Below are positions 1 to 11,856 of a stretch of DNA of 64,000 bases, one piece after another. The notes under the pieces were generated by a model that had not been told where the DNA came from, made no database searches, and was given only the letters and a program-made list of their open reading frames with translations. Position 1 is the stretch's first letter; each line of letters starts with the position of its first letter. A program made the translations under genes and the position numbers. The DNA comes from Candidatus Phytoplasma solani. Its GTDB lineage: Bacteria; Bacillota_I; Bacilli_A; Acholeplasmatales; Acholeplasmataceae. The stretch covers positions 248,001 to 312,000 of the forward strand of contig NZ_CP103788.1 in the NCBI RefSeq assembly GCF_041729705.1, read 5' to 3'.

Positions 1-804
1 AAGTTCCCAAAGCAAAAGCCAAGGAATATGGATATGAATACAATTGGTTAAGAAGAGGAAAGGTTAAGCATGATGAAACATTAGCAAATAGGGACGAATT
101 AGAAATAATACGCACTTATAAGACAATCGTACGTGGAATCATCCAATACTTTTGTTTAGCTAACAATCTAAATGCATTAACCCATCTAACCTATCTAGCT
201 GAGTATAGTTGTTTGAAAACTTTGGCAAGGAAACACAAAACGGCAATTGCCAAAGTGCGAAAAAAGTTTAATCGTAGCACAACTTGGTCAATTCCTTATT
301 TAAACAAAGGGAAAACCAGATATGAGTCATGGATTGTTTACCCTTGGGATAAGATTAAGAAAATGCGTAGTTGTAAGAAAAATCCCGATATCATCATCAA
401 TCCTTATCTATTCCAAGGTCGTACGAATCTAACAGACCGCCTTAAAGCGGAAATATGTGAGAAATGCGGCAAAACAACCCAACTTCAAATCCATCACATT
501 GGTACGGTTCGCAATGAAAACCGCAAAAGCGTGATGAATAAGAGTACAAAAGTGTTATGCATAGATTGTCATAGAAATATTACGAACCAACAAATGCATG
601 ATATCAGATTAAATAACAAAATAAAAGAACAAAAAAGAATAAATAGCTAATCAGCCGTAAGGCAAAATTAGTTCTCGAAAGGGAGTAAATTATGGAAAGC
701 CGTATGCTTGGAAACTTGCTCGTACGGTTTGGACGGGGGCTGATTGTAATACATACAATGGAAACGCAAATCCCATTGTTGAAACGCAATTAATCTATCC
801 GTAT
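1..804 (+). mobile_element. Group II intron copy A, 3' part (ORF end, domains V and VI)
   Basis: The 3' part of a group II intron enters from the left edge. It holds the C-terminal coding part of the intron protein, then a domain V hairpin at about 698-730 (stem CCGTAT.../...GTACGG closed by a GGAAAC loop), then domain VI, ending at the intron 3' end CCGTAT at 804. The same domain V and VI occur on the minus strand at 32970-33080 and 45123-45220. The 5' half and the reverse transcriptase domain lie outside the window. The 3' end was fixed by comparison with the ssb copy, where exon continuity defines the boundary. Confidence 0.85.
3..650 (+). CDS. Group II intron maturase, C-terminal part with HNH endonuclease (partial)
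   Basis: The frame is open from the window edge; the TTG at 213 is only an internal start. The first ~70 visible residues resemble the maturase (X) domain of group II intron proteins (ANRDELEIIRTYK, then IQYFCLANN and LAEYSCLKTLARK), which helps the intron RNA splice. The last ~60 residues form an HNH/zinc-type endonuclease motif (CEKCGK, then IHHIG, then CIDCHRNIT), which cuts target DNA during retrohoming. The reverse transcriptase domain is outside the window, so whether the protein is intact cannot be judged. A near-identical copy lies on the minus strand at 33125-33771. Confidence 0.85.
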   Translation, partial: VPKAKAKEYGYEYNWLRRGKVKHDETLANRDELEIIRTYKTIVRGIIQYFCLANNLNALTHLTYLAEYSCLKTLARKHKTAIAKVRKKFNRSTTWSIPYLNKGKTRYESWIVYPWDKIKKMRSCKKNPDIIINPYLFQGRTNLTDRLKAEICEKCGKTTQLQIHHIGTVRNENRKSVMNKSTKVLCIDCHRNITNQQMHDIRLNNKIKEQKRINS

Positions 805-859
805 AAATAGATTTTAATTTAGCAATCAACAATAAAGATAAAGTTCAGTATATCCCTTG
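805..859 (+). pseudogene. ssb internal fragment (3' flank of intron copy A)
   Basis: Directly after the intron 3' end, about 55 bases match the internal ssb sequence at 46028-46082 (minus strand). They encode KIDFNLAINNKDKVQYIP, then hit TGA. Similarity stops at the TTG that opens the -35 box of the first rRNA promoter. This suggests that a second ssb copy once carried an intron here and was later cut off. The exact junction chemistry is inference. Confidence 0.7.
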
Positions 860-885
860 ACATTATTTTTTATATATGATATAAT
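857..885 (+). promoter_or_regulatory. rRNA promoter P1
   Basis: TTGACA at 857-862 and TATAAT at 880-885 are separated by 17 bases, a perfect sigma-70-type match. It lies about 400 bases upstream of the 16S gene and reads towards it. Its TTG is shared with the end of the ssb fragment. Confidence 0.85.
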
Positions 886-1009
886 AAAAAAGTTTTGTAA
901 AATATATTAATCATTAAAGGAACTACAAATTAGTCCTTTTTAATATATTTACAATCATATTAAATTATATTTTTATTATATTTGAAATTATTAAAAAAAA
1001 TTCAAATAT

Positions 1010-1038
1010 TTGACATTTTTTTTTTTCTATGATATAAT
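1010..1038 (+). promoter_or_regulatory. rRNA promoter P2
   Basis: TTGACA at 1010-1015 and TATAAT at 1033-1038 are separated by 17 bases, a second perfect promoter. Its surroundings resemble P1 (downstream AAAAGAGCTTTGTTAAA versus AAAAAAGTTTTGTAAAA), so the leader looks like a tandem duplication of a promoter unit of about 150 bases. Confidence 0.85.
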
Positions 1039-1200
1039 AAAAGAGCTTTGTTAAATATTATTAGTTTAGTTATGAATTTAAAGGACCCAAAAACAGTCCT
1101 TTTTAATGTTTTTAAAGTCGTATTACATTAAAAATTTTTTAATTACAACCATTAAATTAAAATATTTATTTAGCCATTTAATATATTATTTTAACTTTTT

Positions 1201-1209
1201 TGATCTTTG

Positions 1210-1213
<4 letters not shown>
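1201..1213 (+). promoter_or_regulatory. boxA-like antitermination site in 16S leader
   Basis: TGATCTTTGAAAA resembles the NusB/S10-binding boxA (consensus TGCTCTTTAACA). A matching AGCTCTTTGAAAAG lies just before 23S at 2988-3001. Assigned from motif and position only. Confidence 0.5.
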
Positions 1214-2852
<1,639 letters not shown>

Positions 2853-2888
2853 GAGAGACTTAAGAAAGTTTTTCATTTTTTAAGATTC

Positions 2889-2965
2889 GGGCCTATAGCT
2901 CAGCTGGTTAGAGCACACGCCTGATAAGCGTGAGGTCGGTGGTTCAAGTCCATTTAGGCCCACCA
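2889..2965 (+). tRNA. tRNA-Ile (GAT)
   Basis: A 77-base cloverleaf with acceptor GGGCCTA/TAGGCCC and anticodon GAT, with CCA encoded in the DNA. It is the only tRNA in the 16S-23S spacer, the typical phytoplasma arrangement. Confidence 0.97.
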
Positions 2966-2987
2966 AAATAGGTCACATCTTAAAAAA

Positions 2988-3001
2988 GCTCTTTGAAAAG
3001 T
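2988..3001 (+). promoter_or_regulatory. boxA-like site before 23S
   Basis: AGCTCTTTGAAAAG matches boxA and mirrors the site in the 16S leader. It lies at the base of the stem that brackets 23S. Confidence 0.5.
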
Positions 3002-3019
3002 AGATAAACAAAGGTTAGA

Positions 3020-5871
<2,852 letters not shown>

Positions 5872-5899
5872 ACCCGTTTATCTAGTTTTGAGAGAAATA

Positions 5900-6011
5900 T
5901 CCTTGGTGCATAAAACTAAGGGGCAACACCTGTTCCCATCCCGAACACAGCAGTTAAGTCCTTAGTACCGACAATAGTTCTTACGAGCGAAGATAGGGAG
6001 TGCCAAGGTTT
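5900..6011 (+). rRNA. rrf: 5S ribosomal RNA
   Basis: About 112 bases. The ends TCCTTGG and CCAAGGTT pair, and CCCATCCCGAACACAGCAGT is the classical 5S loop sequence. It follows 23S by about 30 bases. Confidence 0.93.
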
Positions 6012-6038
6012 GCTTTAGAAAAAAAAGAATAAAAAAAA

Positions 6039-6114
6039 AGAGGATTAGCTCAGCTGGGAGAGCGTCTGCCTTACAAGCAGAATGTCGGGGGTTCGAATCC
6101 CTCATCCTCTACCA
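6039..6114 (+). tRNA. tRNA-Val (TAC)
   Basis: Acceptor AGAGGAT/ATCCTCT, anticodon loop CTTACAA, T-loop GTTCGAAT and encoded CCA. First of eleven tRNA genes downstream of 5S; the order resembles the long rrn-linked tRNA clusters of Bacillus and Acholeplasma. Confidence 0.95.
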
Positions 6115-6134
6115 TGTTTTTTTATTGTTTTTTT

Positions 6135-6210
6135 GCCAAAATAGCTCAATCGGTAGAGCAACTGATTTGTAATCAGTAGGTTGCGGGTTCGATTCCTGTT
6201 TTTGGCACCA
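6135..6210 (+). tRNA. tRNA-Thr (TGT)
   Basis: Acceptor GCCAAAA/TTTTGGC, anticodon loop TTTGTAA and encoded CCA. Confidence 0.95.
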
Positions 6211-6213
6211 TGT

Positions 6214-6289
6214 GTCCCGTTAGCTCAGTTGGTAGAGCACTTGACTTTTAATCAAGGTGTCGAAGGTTCGAATCCTTCACGGGATACCA
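6214..6289 (+). tRNA. tRNA-Lys (TTT)
   Basis: Acceptor GTCCCGT/ACGGGAT, anticodon loop CTTTTAA and encoded CCA. Only three bases separate it from tRNA-Thr. Confidence 0.95.
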
Positions 6290-6306
6290 TTAATTAACGA
6301 ATTAAT

Positions 6307-6392
6307 GCCTGGATGGTGGAATCGGTAGACACGTGGGACTTAAAATCCCATGGTTTATAGCCGTGTCGGTTCAAGTCCGACTCCAGGTACCA
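6307..6392 (+). tRNA. tRNA-Leu (TAA)
   Basis: An 86-base class II tRNA with long variable arm, acceptor GCCTGGA/TCCAGGT, anticodon loop CTTAAAA and encoded CCA. Confidence 0.95.
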
Positions 6393-6395
6393 TTA

Positions 6396-6471
6396 GGGGC
6401 TTTAGCTCAGCTGGAAGAGCATCTGTCTTGCACACAGAAGGTCAGCGGTTCGATCCCGCTAAGCTCCACCA
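6396..6471 (+). tRNA. tRNA-Ala (TGC)
   Basis: Acceptor GGGGCTT/AAGCTCC, anticodon loop CTTGCAC and encoded CCA. Confidence 0.95.
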
Positions 6472-6510
6472 ATGTAAAATTAATATTAATATTTATTTTC
6501 TTTTTTAAAT

Positions 6511-6587
6511 GGCGGTGTAGCTCAGCTGGCAAGAGTACACGGTTCATACCCGTGGGGTCGAGGGTTCGAATCCCTCTGCCGCTACCA
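6511..6587 (+). tRNA. tRNA-Met (CAT), probably elongator
   Basis: 77 bases, acceptor GGCGGTG/TGCCGCT with several G-T pairs, anticodon loop TTCATAC and encoded CCA. The first of three CAT tRNAs here. It lacks the C1-A72 mismatch of an initiator. In the Bacillus-type order Ala-Met-Ile-Ser-fMet-Asp-Phe, this slot is elongator Met. Confidence 0.85.
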
Positions 6588-6589
6588 AT

Positions 6590-6665
6590 GGACCTGTAGC
6601 TCAGTCGGCAGAGCTACCGGCTCATAACCGGTTGGTCGTAGGTTCGAATCCTACCGGGTCCACCA
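6590..6665 (+). tRNA. tRNA with CAT anticodon, probably tRNA-Ile2 (lysidine type)
   Basis: Acceptor GGACCTG/CGGGTCC, anticodon loop CTCATAA and encoded CCA. Sequence alone cannot separate Met from Ile2. The Bacillus-like gene order puts the Ile tRNA, whose C34 is modified to lysidine to read AUA, in this slot. That is inference; a tilS gene elsewhere would be needed. Confidence 0.75.
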
Positions 6666-6670
6666 TTTGT

Positions 6671-6761
6671 GGAGGAATACCCAAGTCCGGTTGAAGGGGT
6701 CAGTCTTGAAAACTGAGAGGTCCGCAAGGACGCGGGGGTTCGAATCCCTCTTCCTCCGCCA
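6671..6761 (+). tRNA. tRNA-Ser (TGA)
   Basis: A 91-base class II tRNA with long variable arm, acceptor GGAGGAA/TTCCTCC, anticodon loop CTTGAAA and encoded GCCA. Confidence 0.95.
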
Positions 6762-6779
6762 TTTAATAATTTTATAGAC

Positions 6780-6856
6780 CGCGGGGTAGAGCAGTTTGGT
6801 AGCTCGTCGGGCTCATAATCCGAAGGTCATAGGTTCGAATCCTATCCCCGCAACCA
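6780..6856 (+). tRNA. tRNA-fMet (CAT), initiator
   Basis: Acceptor CGCGGGG/CCCCGCA leaves the C1-A72 mismatch that marks bacterial initiator tRNA. Anticodon loop CTCATAA, encoded CCA. It sits between Ser and Asp as in Bacillus clusters. Confidence 0.92.
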
Positions 6857-6887
6857 AAAAAATTAAAAATTTAATGAAACAAAAAAA

Positions 6888-6963
6888 GGTCCGGTGGTGT
6901 AGTGGTTAACATGCTTGCCTGTCACGCAGGAGATCGCGGGTTCAAGTCCCGTCCGGACCGCCA
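6888..6963 (+). tRNA. tRNA-Asp (GTC)
   Basis: Acceptor GGTCCGG/CCGGACC, anticodon loop CTGTCAC and encoded GCCA. Confidence 0.95.
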
Positions 6964-6981
6964 TCAATTAGAAATGATGTA

Positions 6982-7057
6982 GGCTCTGTAGCTCAGTCGG
7001 TAGAGCAGTGGCCTGAAGAGCCTCGTGTCGACAGTTCGATTCTGTCCGGAGCCACCA
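6982..7057 (+). tRNA. tRNA-Phe (GAA)
   Basis: Acceptor GGCTCTG/CGGAGCC, anticodon loop CTGAAGA and encoded CCA. The anticodon stem GTGGC/GCCTC contains one T-T mismatch. Last tRNA before the terminator. Confidence 0.88.
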
Positions 7058-7111
7058 TATATTATTTTCTGATTTTGTTTTTTTAACTATATCTTTCTTA
7101 AGCCAACAAAC

Positions 7112-7135
7112 AGTAGCCTTTGGGCTACTTTTTTT
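7112..7135 (+). terminator. Terminator of rRNA-tRNA operon
   Basis: AGTAGCC, loop TTTG, GGCTACT, then a run of seven T. It lies 55 bases after tRNA-Phe and closes the operon. Confidence 0.9.
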
Positions 7136-7183
7136 ATATATTTTTCTAAGATTTCCATTTTTTATATAAATTCTAAATTTTGA

Positions 7184-7498
7184 TGTAAAATCATTAATAG
7201 TATTGCAAATAGTTATGGTGGTTCTGTCGGGTCTAGTTTTTATCAAAAGAAAGATTTTTATGCAGCTACTAGTGTGACTGTTTTAAATAATGATCATATT
7301 AATTCTTATAATGCTCTTTTTATTATTAGTTTAATAGAAAAAGAAAAAATGAAATTTAGTTATGGCAGAGCATGGTTGCTTTATAGAATGAAAAAACATA
7401 AAATAATGTTACCAATAGATAGTCAAGGAAAACCTGATTGGTTTTTTATGGAAAATTATATTAAATCTTTACCTTATAATGTTAATTTAAAAGATTAA
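7184..7498 (+). pseudogene. Remnant of a restriction-modification specificity region
   Basis: The frame is open from the TGA at 7181 to a stop at 7498; a TTG at 7274 would give 74 residues, but similarity begins earlier (NSYGGSVGSSFYQKKDFY). From memory, the fragment resembles the C-terminal target-recognition part of type IIG/type I restriction-modification proteins, with FSYGRAW followed by LPIDSQGKPDW and FMENYIKSLPYN. The methyltransferase and nuclease parts are absent. It follows the rRNA-tRNA operon terminator, with no clear promoter of its own. Most likely a decayed defence gene; the exact subtype is not certain. Confidence 0.6.
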
Positions 7499-7651
7499 AA
7501 AATACAATAACTTTAAATATTTGATTTTTTTATTGAAGTAATAAATATATTGATTTAAATATAAAATAATTTTTTATATAATAACAGTTAATAATATTAA
7601 ACTATTTAATTTTTAACATTATGAAATCTTTTTAAAATTTAGAAAACAAAA

Positions 7652-7690
7652 AAGCTAAACTAACAAACAGTTTAGCTTAATTTTTTTAAG
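7652..7690 (+). terminator. Terminator-like hairpin
   Basis: AAGCTAAAC at 7652-7660 pairs with GTTTAGCTT at 7670-7678, followed by AATTTTTTTAA. It could end transcription from the restriction remnant. Confidence 0.7.
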
Positions 7691-7936
7691 TTAATTATTT
7701 TTTATTAGTAAATAGCATTTTAATTCACATATTTGTTTTCATGCAGTAATGTTTTGCCGTTATTTTGAGCATTAAACTTGTGGAAGTGCTTTAGGCAACT
7801 AACTAAACTTAACTAAATATTGCTGCAACCAATATAACATATATAATTTTTAAACATCAAAAAAATCAAATATTTTTTCCAAAGCAACTATAAAACCTCA
7901 AAAAATCAATATTTCAAAACTAAACAAATTATCCCA

Positions 7937-7963
7937 AGACCAATTTAAAACCGGTCTTTTTTT
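7937..7963 (+). terminator. Short terminator-like hairpin
   Basis: AGACC and GGTCT form a 5-base-pair stem followed by seven T. Weak but well placed upstream of the nrdF promoter. Confidence 0.45.
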
Positions 7964-8165
7964 GACCCTTCAATTTATTTAGAAATATAAATATAAAAAT
8001 TGTGCGATTTTGAAAATTTCAATTCTATATTATCGGTAATGGTTTGGCTGATGAAATTATTTCAGTAAGGTTTTTAATTGACAATTACCTTATAATTTTT
8101 AAAAACCATTAACTCTTAGGTTTATCAAAAAAAGTTATTTTTTTTATCCCTTTGTTTTTTTATGT

Positions 8166-8171
8166 TATAAT
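8166..8171 (+). promoter_or_regulatory. nrdF -10 box
   Basis: TATAAT at 8166-8171, preceded by TG-like ATGT; no good -35 box at the proper distance (TTTATC at 8143). It lies 85 bases before the nrdF start. Confidence 0.5.
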
Positions 8172-8256
8172 AATAGTAAGTTGATCAATGCATTTAGCTC
8201 TAAATTTGGTTTAATTTTAAGGGTTTGTTTTGAAAAATCAGGATTAAGGAGAAAAA

Positions 8257-9288
8257 ATGAAAAACCAACTTTCTAAAATTTATCAAGGCGCTAATTGGAA
8301 TCAATTAGAAGATGATTACACTCATTTTTTTTATGAACAAAATTTAAGTCAATTTTGGCGTCCAGAAGATATCAGTCTACAAGGAGATTTGGCAACTTGG
8401 AATCATTTGACTGTCGAAGAAAAAATTGCTTATGCTCGTAATTTGTTGGTTTTAACCTTTTTAGATACTTATCAAGGTGATTTAGGTATGCCTGTGATTG
8501 CTCGCTCTTTGGATGAAGATCAGCACCAAAAAAAAGCAACCCTTAATTTTATGGGAGCGATGGAAAATGCGGTTCATGCTAAGAGTTATTCTAATATTTT
8601 TATGAGTTATTTAAGCAATAAAGAGATTAGTCAACTTTTTGCTTGGGGCGAATCACAAGTCAATTTGCAAAACATTATTCAAGCAATTGTCAAAGTTTAT
8701 GAAGACTTAGAAGATCAAATTTATTTAAAAAAAATTCATTCCTCTCAATTCAATCCATTAGAATTTCAACAAAAACAATGGCAAGCTATGGCAATATCGG
8801 TTTTTTTAGAAACTTGGCTCTTTTACAGCGGTTTTTATTATTCTTTATATTTTTACGGTCAAGGTCAATTGATGCAAGCGGGCGAAATTATTAATTTAAT
8901 TATCCGTGATGAAAGTGTGCACGGTGTTTATGTTGGTCGTTTAGCTTTGGAATTGTATAATCTTTTTGATGGACAAACCCAAAAAGAGTTAAAAAAATGG
9001 TTAGATGATTTGATGCAACAATTATATCAAGAACAACTTTTGTTAGTCCAAGTAGTTTATGCTAAGTTAAATTTAGAAGAAGATGTAAATAAATTTGTCC
9101 GTTATAACGCCAATAAAGCTTTGATGAATTTAGGTTTTGATGCTTTTTTTCCCTCCGAAGAAGTTAATCCAGTCATTATTAATGGTCTGAATACTGAAAC
9201 TAAGACGATGGATAATTTTTCTATGAAGGGCAACGGTTATCAAAAAATGCGTTCCGAAACTTTAAAAGATGAAGATTTTTATTTTTAA
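8257..9288 (+). CDS. nrdF: Ribonucleoside-diphosphate reductase, beta subunit (class Ib)
   Basis: The small subunit of class Ib ribonucleotide reductase, which holds the metal cofactor and tyrosyl radical used to make deoxyribonucleotides. At 343 residues the length is normal. All metal ligands are visible: Asp70 (TFLDTYQGD), Glu103 and His107 (MENAVHAKSY), Glu185 (FLETWLFYSG), Glu219 and His222 (RDESVHG). The radical tyrosine is Tyr111. The C-terminus KDEDFYF is the tail that docks on the large subunit. Strong ribosome binding site AAGGAG 7 bases before ATG. The partners nrdE and nrdI are not in the window, so the gene stands alone here. Confidence 0.96.
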   Translation: MKNQLSKIYQGANWNQLEDDYTHFFYEQNLSQFWRPEDISLQGDLATWNHLTVEEKIAYARNLLVLTFLDTYQGDLGMPVIARSLDEDQHQKKATLNFMGAMENAVHAKSYSNIFMSYLSNKEISQLFAWGESQVNLQNIIQAIVKVYEDLEDQIYLKKIHSSQFNPLEFQQKQWQAMAISVFLETWLFYSGFYYSLYFYGQGQLMQAGEIINLIIRDESVHGVYVGRLALELYNLFDGQTQKELKKWLDDLMQQLYQEQLLLVQVVYAKLNLEEDVNKFVRYNANKALMNLGFDAFFPSEEVNPVIINGLNTETKTMDNFSMKGNGYQKMRSETLKDEDFYF

Positions 9289-9315
9289 AACAATTAATTT
9301 TTTAATTTAAAGCGC

Positions 9316-9343
9316 TTGTAATATTTACGAAAAATGTTATAAT
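9316..9343 (+). promoter_or_regulatory. Promoter upstream of mscL
   Basis: TTGTAA at 9316-9321 and TATAAT at 9338-9343 with a 16-base spacer, about 155 bases before mscL. Confidence 0.65.
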
Positions 9344-9499
9344 AAAGGCGTCAAAATACATTAATAGTTGATTTAGGTTAATTTGTTTTAACATTGCAAA
9401 AAAATACAATAAGTTATTGAAAAAATATTTAATTCAACTCATTTGCTTTTTTCTGGCAAAATTTGACAGTTATTTTATCAAGTTAAAGGAGTTATTTTA

Positions 9500-9946
9500 T
9501 TGATTAACACTCATAATTTAACTGCTAAATCTTTATCATTTGTTCAGGGTTTTAAAAATTTTATTGCTCGTGGCAATGTTTTAAATTTAGCGGTTGCAGT
9601 TGTCATCGGTCAACTTTTTTCTAAAATCGTCAGTTCTTTGGTAGCTGATATCATTATGCCCCCCTTTTCTTTATTATTTCATCGGACTAACACTTTAAAA
9701 GATTGGAAATGGCAGATCAAAGACAATATTTATATGAATTATGGTCTTTTTTTGCAAAACATTTTAGAATTTTTTATTCTTGCTTTTGTGATTTATGCTA
9801 TTTTAACTGTGTTTTCCCATTACCAAACGAAAGAAAAAATCAAACCTAAAAGCGAACTTACACTTATTTTGGAAAGTTTAAACAAAGAAATAGTTTTGTT
9901 AGAAGAAATGAAAACCATTTTAACGCAAACACATAATAAATCCTAA
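9500..9946 (+). CDS. mscL: Large-conductance mechanosensitive channel
   Basis: A membrane channel that opens under turgor stress and vents solutes, important for a wall-less cell moving between plant sap and insect haemolymph. The start is TTG at 9500, supported by AAGGAG about 9 bases upstream. The N-terminus FKNFIARGNVLNLAVAVVIG is the MscL TM1 signature, followed by ADIIMPP. A second helix (FFILAFVIYAILTVF) lies at about 95-110, and a charged cytoplasmic helix ends the protein. 148 residues is typical. It has its own promoter and terminator. Confidence 0.95.
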   Translation: MINTHNLTAKSLSFVQGFKNFIARGNVLNLAVAVVIGQLFSKIVSSLVADIIMPPFSLLFHRTNTLKDWKWQIKDNIYMNYGLFLQNILEFFILAFVIYAILTVFSHYQTKEKIKPKSELTLILESLNKEIVLLEEMKTILTQTHNKS

Positions 9947-9984
9947 AACAGTCTTTTGTTGGTCTGAAACTAAATAAAATAATT

Positions 9985-10014
9985 AAAAAGGACTATTTTG
10001 AATAGTCTTTTTTT
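9985..10014 (+). terminator. Terminator after mscL
   Basis: GACTATT, loop TTG, AATAGTC, followed by seven T and preceded by AAAAAG. Confidence 0.85.
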
Positions 10015-10131
10015 AATTGTTAATTATTATTATTATCTTAATGTTTTTTGCTTTGTAACAGTATTTTTGTGAAGTTTCTCTGTGAAGTAGTGCGTCTTTA
10101 AAAATCAAAAAAAAGGAATTATAACTTTATT

Positions 10132-11856
10132 ATGAAAATTATTTGGAAATATTTAATAAAATATAAAGCCTTACTTTTGTTAAATTTTATCGCCGTTTTA
10201 TTTGTCTGTTGTAGTGAGTTAGGGATCCCTTTTATTATTGGAAAATTTATTGTTGATCGAAGTAATCATATAACCCCATTACAACTTTTTCTTATTTTAA
10301 CTCTCTTTGCTGTTTGTGGATTTATCGGCAATTTAATTCTTAATTATTGTTCTTCAAAAGTATCTGCACTTTTGTTTCGTGATTTAAGTGGTGATGTTTT
10401 TAGTAAAGTTCAAACTTTTTCTCCTACTGAAATGAAACAATTTGGTATTTCTTCTATTTTAACTCGCACCACTTATGATATCAATCAAATTATGAATTTT
10501 ATCGCTGTTTTTTATCGTACCGCAGTTGTTTCGCCGATTATGTTAATTATTAGTGCAATTGCTATTTTTTATGTCGCTTCTGTTTTGCTTTTTGGCGTAC
10601 TTTTTATCTTTCCTTTTTTAATTTTAGTTTTAGTCATCATTATTAAAAAATCTTACCGTTTGTCGCAAGAAAAACAAAAACAGTTAGATGCATTAAACAT
10701 TATTACACGCGAAAATTTAATCGGCATTAAATCTATTCGAGCTTTTCGTCAAAGTGAATACGAAACTAACCGCTTTGCCAAAGTTAATAAAAAATACAGC
10801 ATCTTTTCTATTAAATTATTTAGTTTCATGGTTTCTATCGATCCTATTTTTTATTTTTTTCTTAATTTTTCTATTTTAATTAATTTTGGCGTGGGAACTT
10901 ATATACTTACAAGATCTGATGATTTCAATTTTACTCTTGGTAAATTATTATCTTGTATCGATTATCAATTCCACGTTTTAGCCTCTATTTTAGAGTTTTT
11001 GCTGCTTTTTATGATGTTTCCAAAAACTTTAGTTTCTGTCAAAAGAATTGAAGAAATTTTAACCGTAACACCTGTTATTAAAAATCTTAATCACGCCTTA
11101 AAACCCCTCAAACCACTGCAAAAATTATCTTTTGAAAACGTTACTTTTGCTTATCCTGATGCTTCTAAACCAGCTTTAAGCAATATTAGTTTTACTGTTA
11201 ACCAAGGAGAAATTATTGCCTTTGTTGGGGCCACTGGGTCTGGCAAATCAACTTTAATCGGTTTAATCCCGCGTTTTTATGATGCTAGCGAAGGAGTGAT
11301 TAAAATCAATGATATCGATATTAAAGAATATGATCTTCGTTATTTAAGAAACAAAATTAGTTTCGTTTCGCAAAAAAATGTTTTGTTTAAAGGCACTATT
11401 GCCAGTAATTTATCTTTTGGTCAGGCAAATCCTTCCAAAGAACAAATGTTAGCGGCTTTACAACTTGCCCAAGCACAAAACATCATTCAAAATCAAAATC
11501 ATCAATTTCAAGAAAGAGTTAATGAACTTGGGGCTAATTTTTCTGGCGGTCAAAAACAGCGACTGTCGATGGCACGTGCTTTTATCAAAAAGCCTGATAT
11601 TTATATTTTTGATGATTCTTTTTCAGCTCTCGATTATAAAACGGAATACGAAATTAGAAAGGCTTTTTTTCAAATGAAAGAGCAAGCTTTAGTATTTATT
11701 GTCGCTCAAAGATTAACTTCAATTTTAACTGCTGATAAAATTGTTGTCTTAGAAGATGGTCGTATGATTGCCTCAGGAACGCACGAACAACTAATGGCAA
11801 GTTGTCTTCTTTACCAAGAAATTGCCAAATCACAAAATTTAGAGATAGTTGCATGA
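10132..11856 (+). CDS. Heterodimeric ABC exporter subunit 1 (degenerate ATP site)
   Basis: A half-transporter: about six membrane helices in residues 1-310, then an ATPase domain. Walker A GATGSGKST is at about 365-373, the signature FSGGQKQR is canonical, but Walker B ends in Asp instead of the catalytic Glu (IYIFDDSFSALD) and the H-loop has Gln (IVAQRL). This pattern is known from the degenerate-site partner in heterodimeric exporters such as BmrC and TM287. The stop codon overlaps the next start (ATGA), so the two subunits are translationally coupled. It belongs to the multidrug/lipid exporter class (MdlB-like); the substrate is unknown. Confidence 0.92.
   Translation: MKIIWKYLIKYKALLLLNFIAVLFVCCSELGIPFIIGKFIVDRSNHITPLQLFLILTLFAVCGFIGNLILNYCSSKVSALLFRDLSGDVFSKVQTFSPTEMKQFGISSILTRTTYDINQIMNFIAVFYRTAVVSPIMLIISAIAIFYVASVLLFGVLFIFPFLILVLVIIIKKSYRLSQEKQKQLDALNIITRENLIGIKSIRAFRQSEYETNRFAKVNKKYSIFSIKLFSFMVSIDPIFYFFLNFSILINFGVGTYILTRSDDFNFTLGKLLSCIDYQFHVLASILEFLLLFMMFPKTLVSVKRIEEILTVTPVIKNLNHALKPLKPLQKLSFENVTFAYPDASKPALSNISFTVNQGEIIAFVGATGSGKSTLIGLIPRFYDASEGVIKINDIDIKEYDLRYLRNKISFVSQKNVLFKGTIASNLSFGQANPSKEQMLAALQLAQAQNIIQNQNHQFQERVNELGANFSGGQKQRLSMARAFIKKPDIYIFDDSFSALDYKTEYEIRKAFFQMKEQALVFIVAQRLTSILTADKIVVLEDGRMIASGTHEQLMASCLLYQEIAKSQNLEIVA

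Larger units (their letters stand above)
7499..8256. other. Intergenic region before nrdF: terminators, no gene seen
   Basis: About 750 AT-rich bases without a convincing gene. I see a hairpin with T-run at 7652-7690 (AAGCTAAAC/GTTTAGCTT), a second at 7937-7963 (AGACC/GGTCT plus T7), and the nrdF promoter region. A less AT-rich patch at about 7740-7830 could be a decayed gene but encodes nothing I recognise. Confidence 0.6.

Noticed and set aside
6590-6665. A third methionine tRNA
   Set aside because: Gene order parallels Bacillus Ala-Met-Ile-Ser-fMet-Asp-Phe, where this slot is the CAT-anticodon isoleucine tRNA; kept as probable Ile2 rather than Met.
6333-7246. Open frames across the tRNA cluster (6333-6599 plus, 6968-7246 minus)
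   Set aside because: They translate tRNA genes; the products contain typical tRNA-derived residues such as VGSRVRIPLPL and have no independent support.
7500-8160. Riboswitch or T-box before nrdF
   Set aside because: No conserved aptamer or T-box sequence found; only ordinary terminator hairpins.
8257-9288. Idea that nrdF is the metal-free class Ie type known from some Mollicutes
   Set aside because: All six metal ligands and the radical tyrosine are present, so it is the ordinary class Ib form.
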